A stretch of DNA of 64,000 bases, from assembly GCA_022786545.1 (NCBI GenBank), contig JALFXV010000100.1, forward strand, positions 37,353 through 101,352, given 5' to 3'. Shown piece after piece: positions 1 through 10,035 of the stretch. This DNA is from Selenomonadaceae bacterium (GTDB taxonomy: Bacteria; Bacillota; Negativicutes; Selenomonadales; Selenomonadaceae). The position numbers and the translations under genes were made by a program. Every line of letters begins with the position of its first letter. Positions within the stretch are counted from its first letter, which is position 1. The notes beneath the pieces were generated by a model. That model was not told the origin of the DNA, ran no database searches, and saw only the letters and a program-made list of their open reading frames with translations.

Positions 1-1
1 G

Positions 2-559
2 CTGCTGGCCGGGATTTTCGGCACGGGCATCGCCTGTCTGCCCCTGTTGTGGCATGTGCTGAAGGATTACCAGAAGATGCGCATCATGGTTTTCCTTGAC
101 CCTAATGTGGACCCCCTGGGGTCGGGCTATCACATTATCCAGTCCAAGATAGCCATCGGTTCCGGCATGCTCTTTGGCAAGGGGCTTTTTGAAGGCACCC
201 AGAGCCAGCTGAACTTTTTGCCTGAGAACCATACGGACTTTATCTTTGCCGTGGTGGGCGAGGAATGGGGCTTTATCGGCACGGTAGTTTTGCTGCTCTT
301 GTATCTGGTGATTTTATGGCGGGGAGTGCAGATTGCCCGTCAGGCACAGGACAGCTTTGGTACTTTGCTGGCGGTGGGGATTACCTCCATGCTGGCGTTC
401 CACGTGCTGGTCAATGTGGGCATGACTGCCGGGATTATGCCGGTAACAGGCATACCGCTGCCTTTTATGAGTTATGGAGTCAGTGCGCTGACCACCAATA
501 TCTGGGCGATTACGATTCTGCTGAATATATATCTGCGCAACCAGAAGCTGCAATTTTAG
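2..559 (+). CDS. rodA: Rod shape-determining protein RodA / FtsW-family peptidoglycan polymerase, C-terminal part (truncated by window start)
   Basis: Open frame from base 2; SEDS-family motifs GSGMLFGKGLFEGTQSQLNFLPENHTDFIFAVVGEEWGFIG and GIPLPFMSYG. Confidence 0.9.
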   Translation: MLAGIFGTGIACLPLLWHVLKDYQKMRIMVFLDPNVDPLGSGYHIIQSKIAIGSGMLFGKGLFEGTQSQLNFLPENHTDFIFAVVGEEWGFIGTVVLLLLYLVILWRGVQIARQAQDSFGTLLAVGITSMLAFHVLVNVGMTAGIMPVTGIPLPFMSYGVSALTTNIWAITILLNIYLRNQKLQF

Positions 560-603
560 CGTGGAAATGGCAGCTGATTTAATTAGAGAAAGAGGTATGA
601 GCT

Positions 604-2463
604 TTGATTATCAACTTGGAACCGGAGATTTTGCAGGCGGTGGAGAAGCCTGCCCGCTATACGGGGCATGAGCTGAATGCGGTGCATAAGGACTGGGAGG
701 GCGTAGCCTGCCATTTTGCCCTGGCAATGTCGGACATTTATGAGGTGGGCATGTCCAACCTGGGGCTGAAAATCCTCTATGAGGTGCTGAACAGCAGGCA
801 GGACACCGCCTGCGAGCGTGTCTATGCGCCCTGGACAGATATGGAAGCCATCATGCGGGAGAGGCAGATACCGCTGTTTTCCCTGGAGAGCTTCCATGCA
901 GTAAAGGATTTTGATTTTCTGGGGTTTTCCCTGCAATACGAGATGATTTATTCCAATATCCTGAACATGCTGGATTTGGCAGGGATTGCCATCTGGAGCC
1001 GTGACAGGGGCGAGGATGAGCCTTTTGTCGTAGGCGGCGGCCCCTGCGTGTACAACACGGAGCCTATTGCTGATTTCTTTGACTTTTTCATTCTGGGAGA
1101 GGGGGAGGAAGCCATCGGCGAGGTGGCTGGCCTGTTCAGCCAGTGGAAAAAGGAGGGGCGTCCGGGAGGCAGAAAGGGCTTTTTGAAGCGGGCCGCAGGG
1201 CTGGATGGCATCTATGTGCCGTCTTTTTATCATGCAGAGTACAATGAGCAGGGGCTCTTTGCTTCCATTGAGCCAACGGAGCCTGAGGCAAGGCCGGTGA
1301 TTTACAAGCGGCTGGTCAGGGACATGGATGCAGTGGCTTTTGTGGAAAAGCCTGTGCTGCCTTATATTGATATTGTCCATGACCGCATCATGCTGGAACT
1401 TTTCCGGGGCTGCACCAGGGGCTGCCGCTTCTGCCAGGCAGGTACTTCCTACCGGCCTGTCCGTGAGCGCAGCCGCAAGAGGCTCCGGGAGCTGGCGCGG
1501 CAGCTGATTGACGCCACCGGTTACAACGAGATATCCCTGACTTCCCTGAGCTCGGCGGATTATTCCTGCCTGGGGGAGCTGGTGGATGACCTTTTTGCGG
1601 ATTTCAAGGATGAAAAGGTGAGCTTTTCCCTGCCATCCCTGCGCATAGACAGCTTTTCCATTGATTTGGCCCACAAGCTGCAGCAGGTCAGGAAAAGCGG
1701 CCTGACCTTTGCCCCGGAGGCAGGGACTCAGAGGCTGCGGGACGTCATCAACAAGGGTGTCACCGAGGAAAACCTCATGGGGGCGGTGGAGGCCGCCTTC
1801 AGGCAGGGCTGGAAGCAGGTGAAGCTGTATTTCATGATGGGACTGCCAACGGAGACCGATGAGGATATTGTGGGGATTGCCCGCCTGGCGGAGAAGGTGG
1901 CGCAGAAATACAAGGAAGTAACCGGCAAATGGGGCGTGACGGTGACCATCAGCGTGTCCTGCTTCGTGCCTAAGCCACATACGCCTTTCCAGTGGTACGG
2001 CCAGGTTTCCCGGGAGGAATTTGAGCGGCGCCAGCGGCTGCTGCGGGCCAGCATCAGGGAGCGTGCCGTGAAGTTCAACTACCATGAGGCCAGCGTCAGC
2101 GTGCTGGAAGGGGCTATTGCCAGAGGTGACCGCCGCATCAGCCAGGTGATTTATCAGGCATGGCAGGACGGGGCGAAGTTCGATGGCTGGACTGACCATT
2201 TCAAGAACGATGTGTGGCTGGCAGCTTTTGAGAAATGCGGCATTGATTTAGAGATGTACAATCAGCGCACCCGTGAGCGGAGCGAGAAGCTGCCCTGGGA
2301 GCACACCACGCCGGGAGTCACCAAGGAGTTTTTGCTCCGGGAGTACAAGAAAGCCTTGTCCGAGGAACTGACCGATGACTGCCGCCGGGGCAGATGCTCC
2401 GCCTGCGGCGTATGTCCTTCCCTGGAGGCGAGGATTGTAGATGGGAGGCGTGAGCATGTATAA
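604..2463 (+). CDS. TIGR03960-type B12-binding-like radical SAM protein
   Basis: 619 aa; radical SAM cluster motif RGCTRGCRFCQAG; adjacent to DUF2344 protein as commonly seen. Confidence 0.88.
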   Translation: MIINLEPEILQAVEKPARYTGHELNAVHKDWEGVACHFALAMSDIYEVGMSNLGLKILYEVLNSRQDTACERVYAPWTDMEAIMRERQIPLFSLESFHAVKDFDFLGFSLQYEMIYSNILNMLDLAGIAIWSRDRGEDEPFVVGGGPCVYNTEPIADFFDFFILGEGEEAIGEVAGLFSQWKKEGRPGGRKGFLKRAAGLDGIYVPSFYHAEYNEQGLFASIEPTEPEARPVIYKRLVRDMDAVAFVEKPVLPYIDIVHDRIMLELFRGCTRGCRFCQAGTSYRPVRERSRKRLRELARQLIDATGYNEISLTSLSSADYSCLGELVDDLFADFKDEKVSFSLPSLRIDSFSIDLAHKLQQVRKSGLTFAPEAGTQRLRDVINKGVTEENLMGAVEAAFRQGWKQVKLYFMMGLPTETDEDIVGIARLAEKVAQKYKEVTGKWGVTVTISVSCFVPKPHTPFQWYGQVSREEFERRQRLLRASIRERAVKFNYHEASVSVLEGAIARGDRRISQVIYQAWQDGAKFDGWTDHFKNDVWLAAFEKCGIDLEMYNQRTRERSEKLPWEHTTPGVTKEFLLREYKKALSEELTDDCRRGRCSACGVCPSLEARIVDGRREHV

Positions 2464-3166
2464 GTATCGGGCAGAGATTACCAAGGGAGAGGAAATCCGC
2501 TATATCTCCCACCTGGATTATGCCGGGGTGATGGAGCGTGCCATCCGCCGTGCCAAGCTGCCGGCGGCCTACTCCGAGGGCTTCAATCCCCATATCAAGC
2601 TGGCATTTGCCTCGGCTTTGTCCCTGGGTGTAGTCAGCGAGGCGGAGTATATGGATTTTGAGCTTACTAAGCCCCTCTGCCAGCCGGAGGTCTTTGAAAA
2701 GCTCAGCCAGGCACTGCCGGAGGGCGTAAAGCTTTTGCGGCTGAAGCCTGTCCGGGAGCCGAAGCCCTGCAAGGGCAGGAAGCACAAGGCACTGATGGCG
2801 GAGGTGGAGGAAGCGGAATACGAGCTTCTGCTGCCGCTGGTGGAAGGGGCTGACCCGGACAAGGCAGCCAGTGCCGTCAAGGCGTACAATGAGGCGAAGG
2901 AAGCCTTTGTGCATCGCGTTACCCCCAAGACGGACAAGCAGATTGAAACCAAGCAGTACATGCTGCAGCCTGTGAAGCTGTCCCTGGCAGGGGGTATGCT
3001 GAAGCTGTACATGGATATTGCCATCACCCAGGCCGGCAGCGTGAAGCCGGGGGAGGTGCTGGAGCTTCTGGTGAAGGAGTACGGCCTGCCTGGGCTGCCG
3101 GGCAGGGTGCTCATCAGGCGCACTGCCATGAAGGGGCAGGGCAAGCCGCTGATTGAACTGGTGTGA
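2441..3166 (+). CDS. TIGR03936/DUF2344 family protein
   Basis: 241 aa; N-terminus YRAEITKGEEIRYISHLDYAGVMERAIRRAKLPAAYSEGFNPH typical of family; overlaps preceding radical SAM gene. Confidence 0.85.
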   Translation: MGGVSMYKYRAEITKGEEIRYISHLDYAGVMERAIRRAKLPAAYSEGFNPHIKLAFASALSLGVVSEAEYMDFELTKPLCQPEVFEKLSQALPEGVKLLRLKPVREPKPCKGRKHKALMAEVEEAEYELLLPLVEGADPDKAASAVKAYNEAKEAFVHRVTPKTDKQIETKQYMLQPVKLSLAGGMLKLYMDIAITQAGSVKPGEVLELLVKEYGLPGLPGRVLIRRTAMKGQGKPLIELV

Positions 3167-3230
3167 GGGCAGGAATGTTACAGGTATCCGGGCAGGCGGC
3201 TGCCTGATAAGTGATTTTGGAGGGCTTTTT

Positions 3231-4658
3231 ATGCGGTCTATTATCGTGAATGTCATGCCGGAGGAAACCAGGATTGCCGTGACGGAAAACGGCAGGCTGA
3301 CAGGGCTGGAGCTGGAACGGCCAAGGCATTCCCATCTGGTGGGCAATATTTACAAGGGAATAGTGCAGAACGTATTGCCGGGTATGCAGGCGGCCTTTGT
3401 GGATATAGGCTGGAGCAAAAATGCCTTTCTCTATATAGGTGATGGCAAGACGGCAGAGAATCCCGGCGGTGACAGGAAGAAAATCCACATCGGGCAGGTG
3501 CTGCCGGTGCAGATTACCAAGGACGAGGTGGGCAGCAAGGGACCTCGTGCCACCTTGCACTTGACCATCCCCGGCAGGAATGTGGTGCTGATGCCCAGGT
3601 CCTCCTATATCGGCACTTCCCATCGCATTGAGTCGGAGGCGGAGCGGAAGCGGCTTTATGATATTGTGACGGATGCCTGCCCTGAGGGCATGGGGGTGAT
3701 TATCCGCACCGCCGCTATGGGACAGAGCGCGGAGAGCATCAGGAGGGATATCCGCTATCTGGCGAAGGTATGGCAGTCCATCGAGGCCAGGGAGAGGATT
3801 GCCAAGAACACCGGGCTTTTGTACCGGGATGTGGATCTTGTCATCCGCATTGTCAGGGATATTTTCAATGACGATGTGGCACAGATGGTGATAGATGATG
3901 CCTCCGTCTGCCAGCGTGTGAAGGAACTGCTGAAGGACATCGATGCCGGCTGGGCGGACAGGGTGCAGCTGTATGAGGGGCGAAAGATTTTTCGCGAGTA
4001 CGGCCTTGAGGAGGAAATTGCCAAGCTGGAAAGCCGCTATGTGGAGCTGAAATCCGGGGGCTTTCTGGTGATTGACAAGACCGAGGCCATGACCGTTATT
4101 GATGTCAATACAGGCAGCTTCGTGGGGGACTTGAATCTGGCGGAGACGGCCTTCGCCCTCAATAAGGAGGCGGCGGAGGAAATCATGCGCCAGATAAGCC
4201 TCAGAGATATCGGCGGCATTATTCTGGTGGATTTTATCGACATGGAAAAGGACAGCCACAACAAGGCGCTTTTGCAGCAGCTGCGCCACCTGGCACAGCT
4301 GGACAGGGTAAAGACCAATGTGGTGGATATCACCTCTCTGGGGCTGGTGGAGATTACCCGGAAGAAATCCCGGCACAATATTGAAAACCTTCTGCATACG
4401 GCCTGCCCTGTGTGCGAAGGCTCCGGCAAGGTGCTTTCCCCGGAGGCTGTTGCCATCAAAATCTGCCGCGACATCCGGCGCATTGAGGCCAAGAAGCATG
4501 TGCCAGAGGGCTATCTGGTGCAGCTGGCGCCGGATACGGCAAACAGCCTGCGGGGCACGGATTACTTTGCCGGCCTGGCAAGGGACTTAGGCGTTTCGGT
4601 GGAGATAGAGGCAACCCGCGAGATTTACCCGGGGTGCTACGTGCTTTTGCAGAAGTAA
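3231..4658 (+). CDS. rng: Ribonuclease E/G family protein (RNase G)
   Basis: Start MRSIIVNVMPEETRIAVTENG; S1 region and catalytic motif TEAMTVIDVNTGSFVG; CPVCEGSGKV zinc-link. Confidence 0.9.
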   Translation: MRSIIVNVMPEETRIAVTENGRLTGLELERPRHSHLVGNIYKGIVQNVLPGMQAAFVDIGWSKNAFLYIGDGKTAENPGGDRKKIHIGQVLPVQITKDEVGSKGPRATLHLTIPGRNVVLMPRSSYIGTSHRIESEAERKRLYDIVTDACPEGMGVIIRTAAMGQSAESIRRDIRYLAKVWQSIEARERIAKNTGLLYRDVDLVIRIVRDIFNDDVAQMVIDDASVCQRVKELLKDIDAGWADRVQLYEGRKIFREYGLEEEIAKLESRYVELKSGGFLVIDKTEAMTVIDVNTGSFVGDLNLAETAFALNKEAAEEIMRQISLRDIGGIILVDFIDMEKDSHNKALLQQLRHLAQLDRVKTNVVDITSLGLVEITRKKSRHNIENLLHTACPVCEGSGKVLSPEAVAIKICRDIRRIEAKKHVPEGYLVQLAPDTANSLRGTDYFAGLARDLGVSVEIEATREIYPGCYVLLQK

Positions 4659-4666
4659 AATATGAT

Positions 4667-4714
4667 ATGAAGACGGCAGGTGCCGCATTTGATGCGGTTG
4701 CCTGCCGTCTTTTT
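4667..4714 (+). terminator. Rho-independent terminator after rng
   Basis: AAGACGGCAGGtgCCGCATttgATGCGGttGCCTGCCGTCTTTTTT hairpin plus T tract. Confidence 0.85.
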
Positions 4715-4833
4715 TGCTGCTTCGATTTAGAAGGAACTAGCTTATCATGCACGTGAAATGCTTACCCGTTTTTCATCAGAGTTAAACACCGCAAGACTGC
4801 ACGTATTTACAAAATAAAAATAGCCCTAATGTC

Positions 4834-4862
4834 TTGCGGGGGGGGGACAATTATGGTATGAT
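4834..4862 (+). promoter_or_regulatory. Putative sigma-A promoter of polysaccharide operon with poly-G spacer
   Basis: TTGCGG (4834-4839), 17-bp spacer, TATGAT (4857-4862); G9 homopolymer at 4838-4846. Confidence 0.55.
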
Positions 4863-4905
4863 AGTAGACATAGGAGTTATCAACAGTTGCTTTTACAGTT
4901 AAGTT

Positions 4906-6348
4906 ATGGTGGGAAGGCTTGTGAAACAAAAATATATTGCTCAAGGGCGCAGGATTATAGTCGGGTTGCTGATTGCTGCAGATTACCTTGCTCTGCTGGC
5001 TGCCGAAATTACGGCACTGTACTTGCAGGGAATTTTCCGGGTGGATGCCAGCAATGTGATGGTGATGCCCTGGGATTATCAGTACATGTATATTCCTGGC
5101 ATGTTTTTGCTGATTATGCTCTTGGCAGATGGCTACAGGTTTAACCGGCCTTCCCTGGAAATGGCAAGGGATGTGTTCCGGGGGATATGCTTTGGATTTT
5201 TGCTTTATATGCTGATGATATTCCTGATGCGGAACAGCATGCAGGTTTCCAGGTATTATGCAGTTTGTTTTTTGGTTTTTACCTTTTTGTATGAGGCCCT
5301 GGGAAGGTATCTGGTGGGGAAAATTTTGCTGAAAGCTGGCAGATTGCATGAGCGTGTGCTTTTGATCGGGGCTGGCAAGACGGCAGAGCGGCTGGTATCC
5401 GCTTTTTCAGGGGACAGCTGTTATTGCTACAGCATAGTTGGGCTGCTGGATGACCATCCTGTATCGGAAAGCCTGCCCGGGCAGTATCCGCTGCTGGGAG
5501 GATTTGATGATGCTGCCAGGGTGATAAGGGAGCAGGAGGTGCAGACTGTCATAGTTGCTGCCCCCGGGCTCTCTGAGTCCGGCATGAAGAAGCTTCTGAT
5601 GGAGATACAGCATCTGACAGATACAGTTCTGTTTACGCCCAGCCTGGTGGGCTCACCTATGGGCAGCGTGGAAATCAGTACGCTGTTTGTGGAGCAGCTT
5701 ACCCTCATCAAGAGCAAGAATAATCTGTCACGCTGGTATAATCGCTGGTTCAAGTTTTGTTTTGATATGGTGGTCACCATTTTGGGCACAACAGTTATAT
5801 TGCCGGTTTTGTTGATTCTATCAGTCATGGTATTTATTGATAATAAGGGGCATGTATTTTTTGCTCATCGCCGTGTGGGAAGAAATGGCAGTTTTTTCCC
5901 CTGTTACAAGTTTCAGACAATGGTGTCAAATGCAGATGAGATACTTGCCAGGCATTTGTCAGAAAACGCTGCAGCCCGTGAGGAATGGGAACGCAGCTTC
6001 AAGCTGACTGATGACCCCAGAGTGACCAGGCTGGGAGCGTTCCTCAGAAAGACCAGCCTGGATGAACTGCCTCAGGTGTTCAATGTGCTGAAGGGGGAGA
6101 TGAGCCTGGTGGGGCCCCGTCCTATTGTCAGTGCCGAGGTGGAGAAATATGGTGAAAACATCCGTGAATATTACATGGTACGGCCTGGCATCACCGGCAT
6201 GTGGCAGACCAGCGGCAGGAGCGATACCACCTATGAGGAACGGGTTGCTATGGATACATGGTATGTCAGGAACTGGTCGGTGTGGATTGATATGAAGTAT
6301 CTGTTAAAGACTTTTAGTGCTGTGCTGGAGAAAAAGGGAGCGTATTGA
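4906..6348 (+). CDS. Polyprenyl glycosylphosphotransferase (WbaP-like initiating sugar transferase)
   Basis: N-terminal TM segments; C-terminal bacterial sugar transferase motifs RVGRNGSFFPCYKFQTMV, RKTSLDELPQVFNVLKGEMSLVGPRPI, VRPGITGMWQTSGRS. Confidence 0.9.
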   Translation: MVGRLVKQKYIAQGRRIIVGLLIAADYLALLAAEITALYLQGIFRVDASNVMVMPWDYQYMYIPGMFLLIMLLADGYRFNRPSLEMARDVFRGICFGFLLYMLMIFLMRNSMQVSRYYAVCFLVFTFLYEALGRYLVGKILLKAGRLHERVLLIGAGKTAERLVSAFSGDSCYCYSIVGLLDDHPVSESLPGQYPLLGGFDDAARVIREQEVQTVIVAAPGLSESGMKKLLMEIQHLTDTVLFTPSLVGSPMGSVEISTLFVEQLTLIKSKNNLSRWYNRWFKFCFDMVVTILGTTVILPVLLILSVMVFIDNKGHVFFAHRRVGRNGSFFPCYKFQTMVSNADEILARHLSENAAAREEWERSFKLTDDPRVTRLGAFLRKTSLDELPQVFNVLKGEMSLVGPRPIVSAEVEKYGENIREYYMVRPGITGMWQTSGRSDTTYEERVAMDTWYVRNWSVWIDMKYLLKTFSAVLEKKGAY

Positions 6349-6362
6349 TGGGGTGTTACTGA

Positions 6363-7238
6363 TTGGAGATTAGGCATAAAGTTGCAATAGTAATACCGAC
6401 CTACAATGCAGGCAGGGAGTTTGGCTGCCTGCTGGAAGAGTTGGAAGGGCAGAGCCTGCCTGTTGCCTGCAAGCTGGTGATAGATTCCTCCTCAGCAGAT
6501 GGAACTGCGGAGGTTGCCAGAAAATTTGGCTGGCAGGTAAAGCGCATACAGAAGGCGGAGTTCAGTCATGGCGGTACTCGCCAGATGGCTGTTGAACTGC
6601 TACCGGATGATGCCTGGATAGTGGTTTTTCTCACTCAGGATGTGAGGATGCCAGATAGGCATAGCCTTGAAAAGTTAGTAGGTTCATTTGAAGATTTTCA
6701 TGTAGCAGCAGCCTATGGCAGGCAGCTGCCACATGAGGGTGCAAGCATCTATGCCGCAGTTGACAGGGAGTTTAATTATCCTGCTGCCAGCAGGGTAAAG
6801 AGCATGGCAGATAGCAGGGAGCTTGGCATCAAGACAACATTTCTGTCTGACTCATTTGCGGCATACAGGGTGCAGGATTTACGGAAGGCTGGAGGCTTTC
6901 CAAAAATCAATATCTGTGAGGATATGTATGTGGCAGGAAAGATGCTGCTGGCAGGAAAGCATATTGCCTATGTAGCTGAAGCGGAGGCAAGGCATTCCCA
7001 TGAGCCGAAGCTAAAGGATATGTGGAACAGGTACAGAGCGATGGGCAGGTTCCAGCAACAAAATCCGTGGATACGGGCAAGCTTCGGCAGTGCCGGTGGC
7101 GAGGGCATGAAGCTGCTCAGGTATCAGATTGGCCGTGTTCATGGAGAAAAAGGAGTATTAGGAATCGCAAAAATTATATCTATGGATTTATTCAGAGTGT
7201 TTGCATATAAACTAGGCATGTATATAGCAAAAATTTGA
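6363..7238 (+). CDS. Family 2 glycosyltransferase (rhamnosyltransferase-like)
   Basis: VAIVIPTYNAGREFGCLLEELEGQ N-terminus; DSSSADGTAEVARKFG. Confidence 0.82.
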   Translation: MEIRHKVAIVIPTYNAGREFGCLLEELEGQSLPVACKLVIDSSSADGTAEVARKFGWQVKRIQKAEFSHGGTRQMAVELLPDDAWIVVFLTQDVRMPDRHSLEKLVGSFEDFHVAAAYGRQLPHEGASIYAAVDREFNYPAASRVKSMADSRELGIKTTFLSDSFAAYRVQDLRKAGGFPKINICEDMYVAGKMLLAGKHIAYVAEAEARHSHEPKLKDMWNRYRAMGRFQQQNPWIRASFGSAGGEGMKLLRYQIGRVHGEKGVLGIAKIISMDLFRVFAYKLGMYIAKI

Positions 7239-7252
7239 TGGAGTAGTTTGGG

Positions 7253-8443
7253 ATGAGGAAAGTATTTAACCAATTAGCTATAAGCTTATATTCTCTTTTT
7301 GTAAGAGTATTTCCTGGTACTAATGTACAAAGGGCGGAGTGTAAGAAAATAGTGGTATTTTTTCCTCAGCAGCTGGGTGATGCCTTGTTGTTTTCGGATA
7401 CTCTGCAACAGTTAAGTATGATATATCCTAAAGATAAGGGGTATTCTATTTACTTTATTGCTGATAGTTCAGTTAATAAGTTTTTAAAAATTGCAGTGGA
7501 TGTTAGTAGAGAAATTAATTTTGTAGATTTTGATAAAGATAAGCTATTTTCTGAGTTTACCTATTATAAGGCGTTTTACAATCAGTATTTTATGATGGTC
7601 CATCATATAGTTGTACCAAATCCAAGCAATAGTGGATTAATTATAGGGATTGTATGCAATTCGCTGCATAAAACTATTGCTATCAATACGCATCAAACTA
7701 ATATGCTGTATAGAATATTGCTGAGAGGGTTATCTGAGGATGATGTATTGGAACATAATCAGTTAATGGTTTTTGAATTACATAAACTATTATTGAATAA
7801 GCTGGGCAACAGAAAGTATAGTTCGCACATGCCGTTTATTAGAAATATGCCACATAAAAGTCATGGGAGGTATTGTGTCTTACATCCGGGAGCTAGTTTA
7901 ACGTACAAGGTTTGGCCGATAGAAAAATATCTATGTATTGCGGATTATCTGACATCTGTATTAGAGTATGATGTTTTGTTGTGTGGAGATAGTTCTGATG
8001 TGAAATATGGGAAATATATAGAAGAACAAGCAAAATTGCCATATAGAATAAAAAACTATATAGGGAAAACCAGTTATGACGAATGGATAGGCGTTATACA
8101 AGGAGCAGAATTGGTTGTGGGAAGTGATAGTGCCAGCATACATATTGCAGCAGCTTCAGGCGTTCCAAGCATAGTTATATGTGGCTTATATGATAAGGGA
8201 ATATTTTTTCCGTATGTTTTAGATGAACATTTGCCAGGGAAGGTAATGCCAAAATGTTTGATCAAAGAAATGAAATGCTGTAGTTGCAGAACTAGAAGTT
8301 ATACTGGTGCTGGCAATAAGGATTGTTATGATAAGGTAAAGAAAGGTGAGGCGGCCATTTGTGTGTCAGCTATTTCTGAAGAAGATGTCCAAAAGATTAT
8401 TTATAAAACATTAAATATTTCAGAACGGAGAGATAAAACATGA
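7253..8443 (+). CDS. Glycosyltransferase family 9 (heptosyltransferase-like)
   Basis: FFPQQLGDALLFSDTL; LHPGASLTYKVWPIEKY; ELVVGSDSASIHIAAASGVPSIVICG. Confidence 0.78.
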   Translation: MRKVFNQLAISLYSLFVRVFPGTNVQRAECKKIVVFFPQQLGDALLFSDTLQQLSMIYPKDKGYSIYFIADSSVNKFLKIAVDVSREINFVDFDKDKLFSEFTYYKAFYNQYFMMVHHIVVPNPSNSGLIIGIVCNSLHKTIAINTHQTNMLYRILLRGLSEDDVLEHNQLMVFELHKLLLNKLGNRKYSSHMPFIRNMPHKSHGRYCVLHPGASLTYKVWPIEKYLCIADYLTSVLEYDVLLCGDSSDVKYGKYIEEQAKLPYRIKNYIGKTSYDEWIGVIQGAELVVGSDSASIHIAAASGVPSIVICGLYDKGIFFPYVLDEHLPGKVMPKCLIKEMKCCSCRTRSYTGAGNKDCYDKVKKGEAAICVSAISEEDVQKIIYKTLNISERRDKT

Positions 8444-9039
8444 GAGAAGAATGGGTTAACAATTTATTGAATGTAAAGCATGATTTGCTGAACGAGATAG
8501 CCAGAGATGGCGGATATCTTGACCAGGTGCTGGCAGCGGCAGAGGTCATGACTGATGCCATAAAAAGCGGTCACAAGATTTTGCTGGCTGGTAATGGGGG
8601 CAGTGCGGCAGATGCCCAGCATTTTGCGGGGGAGATTGTCGGCAGGTTTTTAGTGGAGCGAGAGGCCCTTCCAGCTATTTCCCTTTGCGTTGATCCATCT
8701 GTGATGACCTGCATAGGCAATGACTATGGTTATGACGAGGTATTTGCCAGACAGCTGGCAGGCCTGGGAAATGAGGGGGATGTGTTTATTGGCATTTCTA
8801 CCAGCGGCAATTCTGCCAATATCTATCGGGCGATGGAGATTGCTAAGACGAAAAATATTAAGACGGCAGGACTTTTGGGACGGGACGGCGGAAGGATTAA
8901 GGACATAGCTGACATAAGTCTGATTGTGCCATCTGAAAGTACGCCTCGGATACAGGAAATACATGGCTTTACTGTACATTTGCTGTGCGAGATTATTGAA
9001 AAAAATATTTTTGCAGGGGAGAAGAAAGTTCATGAGTAA
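8440..9039 (+). CDS. gmhA: Phosphoheptose isomerase
   Basis: SIS domain GNGGSAADAQHFAGEIVGRF; ISTSGNSANI; followed by heptose kinase and epimerase genes. Confidence 0.9.
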   Translation: MREEWVNNLLNVKHDLLNEIARDGGYLDQVLAAAEVMTDAIKSGHKILLAGNGGSAADAQHFAGEIVGRFLVEREALPAISLCVDPSVMTCIGNDYGYDEVFARQLAGLGNEGDVFIGISTSGNSANIYRAMEIAKTKNIKTAGLLGRDGGRIKDIADISLIVPSESTPRIQEIHGFTVHLLCEIIEKNIFAGEKKVHE

Positions 9040-10030
9040 TAATTTTTCCAGGCTGGCAGATATAGTAAAAAATAAGTTTTCTCAGCAGAATATACTGGTG
9101 ATTGGCGATTTGATGGTGGATGAATATGTCACAGGCCAGGTGTCAAGGATTTCCCCGGAAGCCCCGGTGCCGGTTTTGCGGTACAGCAAGAAGTCTATGG
9201 AAGCCGGAGGCGCTTCCAATGTTGCTAATAATGTCCATGCTTTGGGGGCTGGTGTAGCAGTTTCCGGCCTGGCAGCGGATGATTTTGCCGGCAGGTGGCT
9301 TAGAAAGCACTTGTATGAGATGGGCATCGATGTGTCAGGCATTATTGCAGAGCAAAACAGGGATACCATTGTCAAGACAAGGTTTGCGACAAAAGGGCAG
9401 CAGCTGCTGCGCGTTGATAATGAACTTACAGAAGAAATAAATGGTAATTCACGTAATGCTATTCTTACATATTTAAAGGAGCATATCTCAGGATTTTCCG
9501 CGGTGATACTTTCAGATTATAAAAAAGGTGTACTTAATTCAGGGGAATTTGTGGCGGAAATTATCAGAATCTGCAATGAAAATAATGTCTTGATTTCTGT
9601 GGATTCCAAGAGCCGCAATATTGAGGCATTTAAAGGGGCGGATTTTGTCAAGCCAAATAATTTGGAATTGGCAGAAGCTGTAGGCTTTGCCATCAAGGAT
9701 GAGGAATCCTTGAACCGGGCCGGAGAGGAATATTTATTGAGGTCAGGTGCCAAGGCATTAGTGGTAACAAAAGGTGCCAAAGGTATTTCGTTGTTCAGGA
9801 GGCAGCAGGACAGGCTTGATTTCCCGGCTGCGGAGGTGCAGGTATACGATGTTACCGGTGCCGGTGATACTGTAATCAGTACGATTACGCTGGGATTGGC
9901 AAGTGGCTTGGATTTTTCAGATGCCATTTTTCTGGCAAATCTGGCTGCCGGAAAGGTTATCAGTTCAGTGGGGACAGCGGCAATCAGACAGGATGAGTTG
10001 ATAAAGTCTATCGTGCGCGAAAAGAGGTAA
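9032..10030 (+). CDS. D-glycero-beta-D-manno-heptose-7-phosphate kinase (kinase domain only, RfaE1-type)
   Basis: PfkB-type kinase; VISRISPEAPVPVL and GAGDTVISTITLGLASG; ends without a cytidylyltransferase domain. Confidence 0.86.
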   Translation: MSNNFSRLADIVKNKFSQQNILVIGDLMVDEYVTGQVSRISPEAPVPVLRYSKKSMEAGGASNVANNVHALGAGVAVSGLAADDFAGRWLRKHLYEMGIDVSGIIAEQNRDTIVKTRFATKGQQLLRVDNELTEEINGNSRNAILTYLKEHISGFSAVILSDYKKGVLNSGEFVAEIIRICNENNVLISVDSKSRNIEAFKGADFVKPNNLELAEAVGFAIKDEESLNRAGEEYLLRSGAKALVVTKGAKGISLFRRQQDRLDFPAAEVQVYDVTGAGDTVISTITLGLASGLDFSDAIFLANLAAGKVISSVGTAAIRQDELIKSIVREKR

Positions 10031-10035
10031 TAGGG

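Noticed and set aside
583-2199. Long antisense ORFs opposite conserved genes (e.g. 583-2199, 3114-4499, 23561-24829, 25333-26400, 35061-36275, 39845-41521)
   Set aside because: They mirror strongly coding + strand genes, have His/Gln/Leu-rich low-quality translations, and match no recognisable family.
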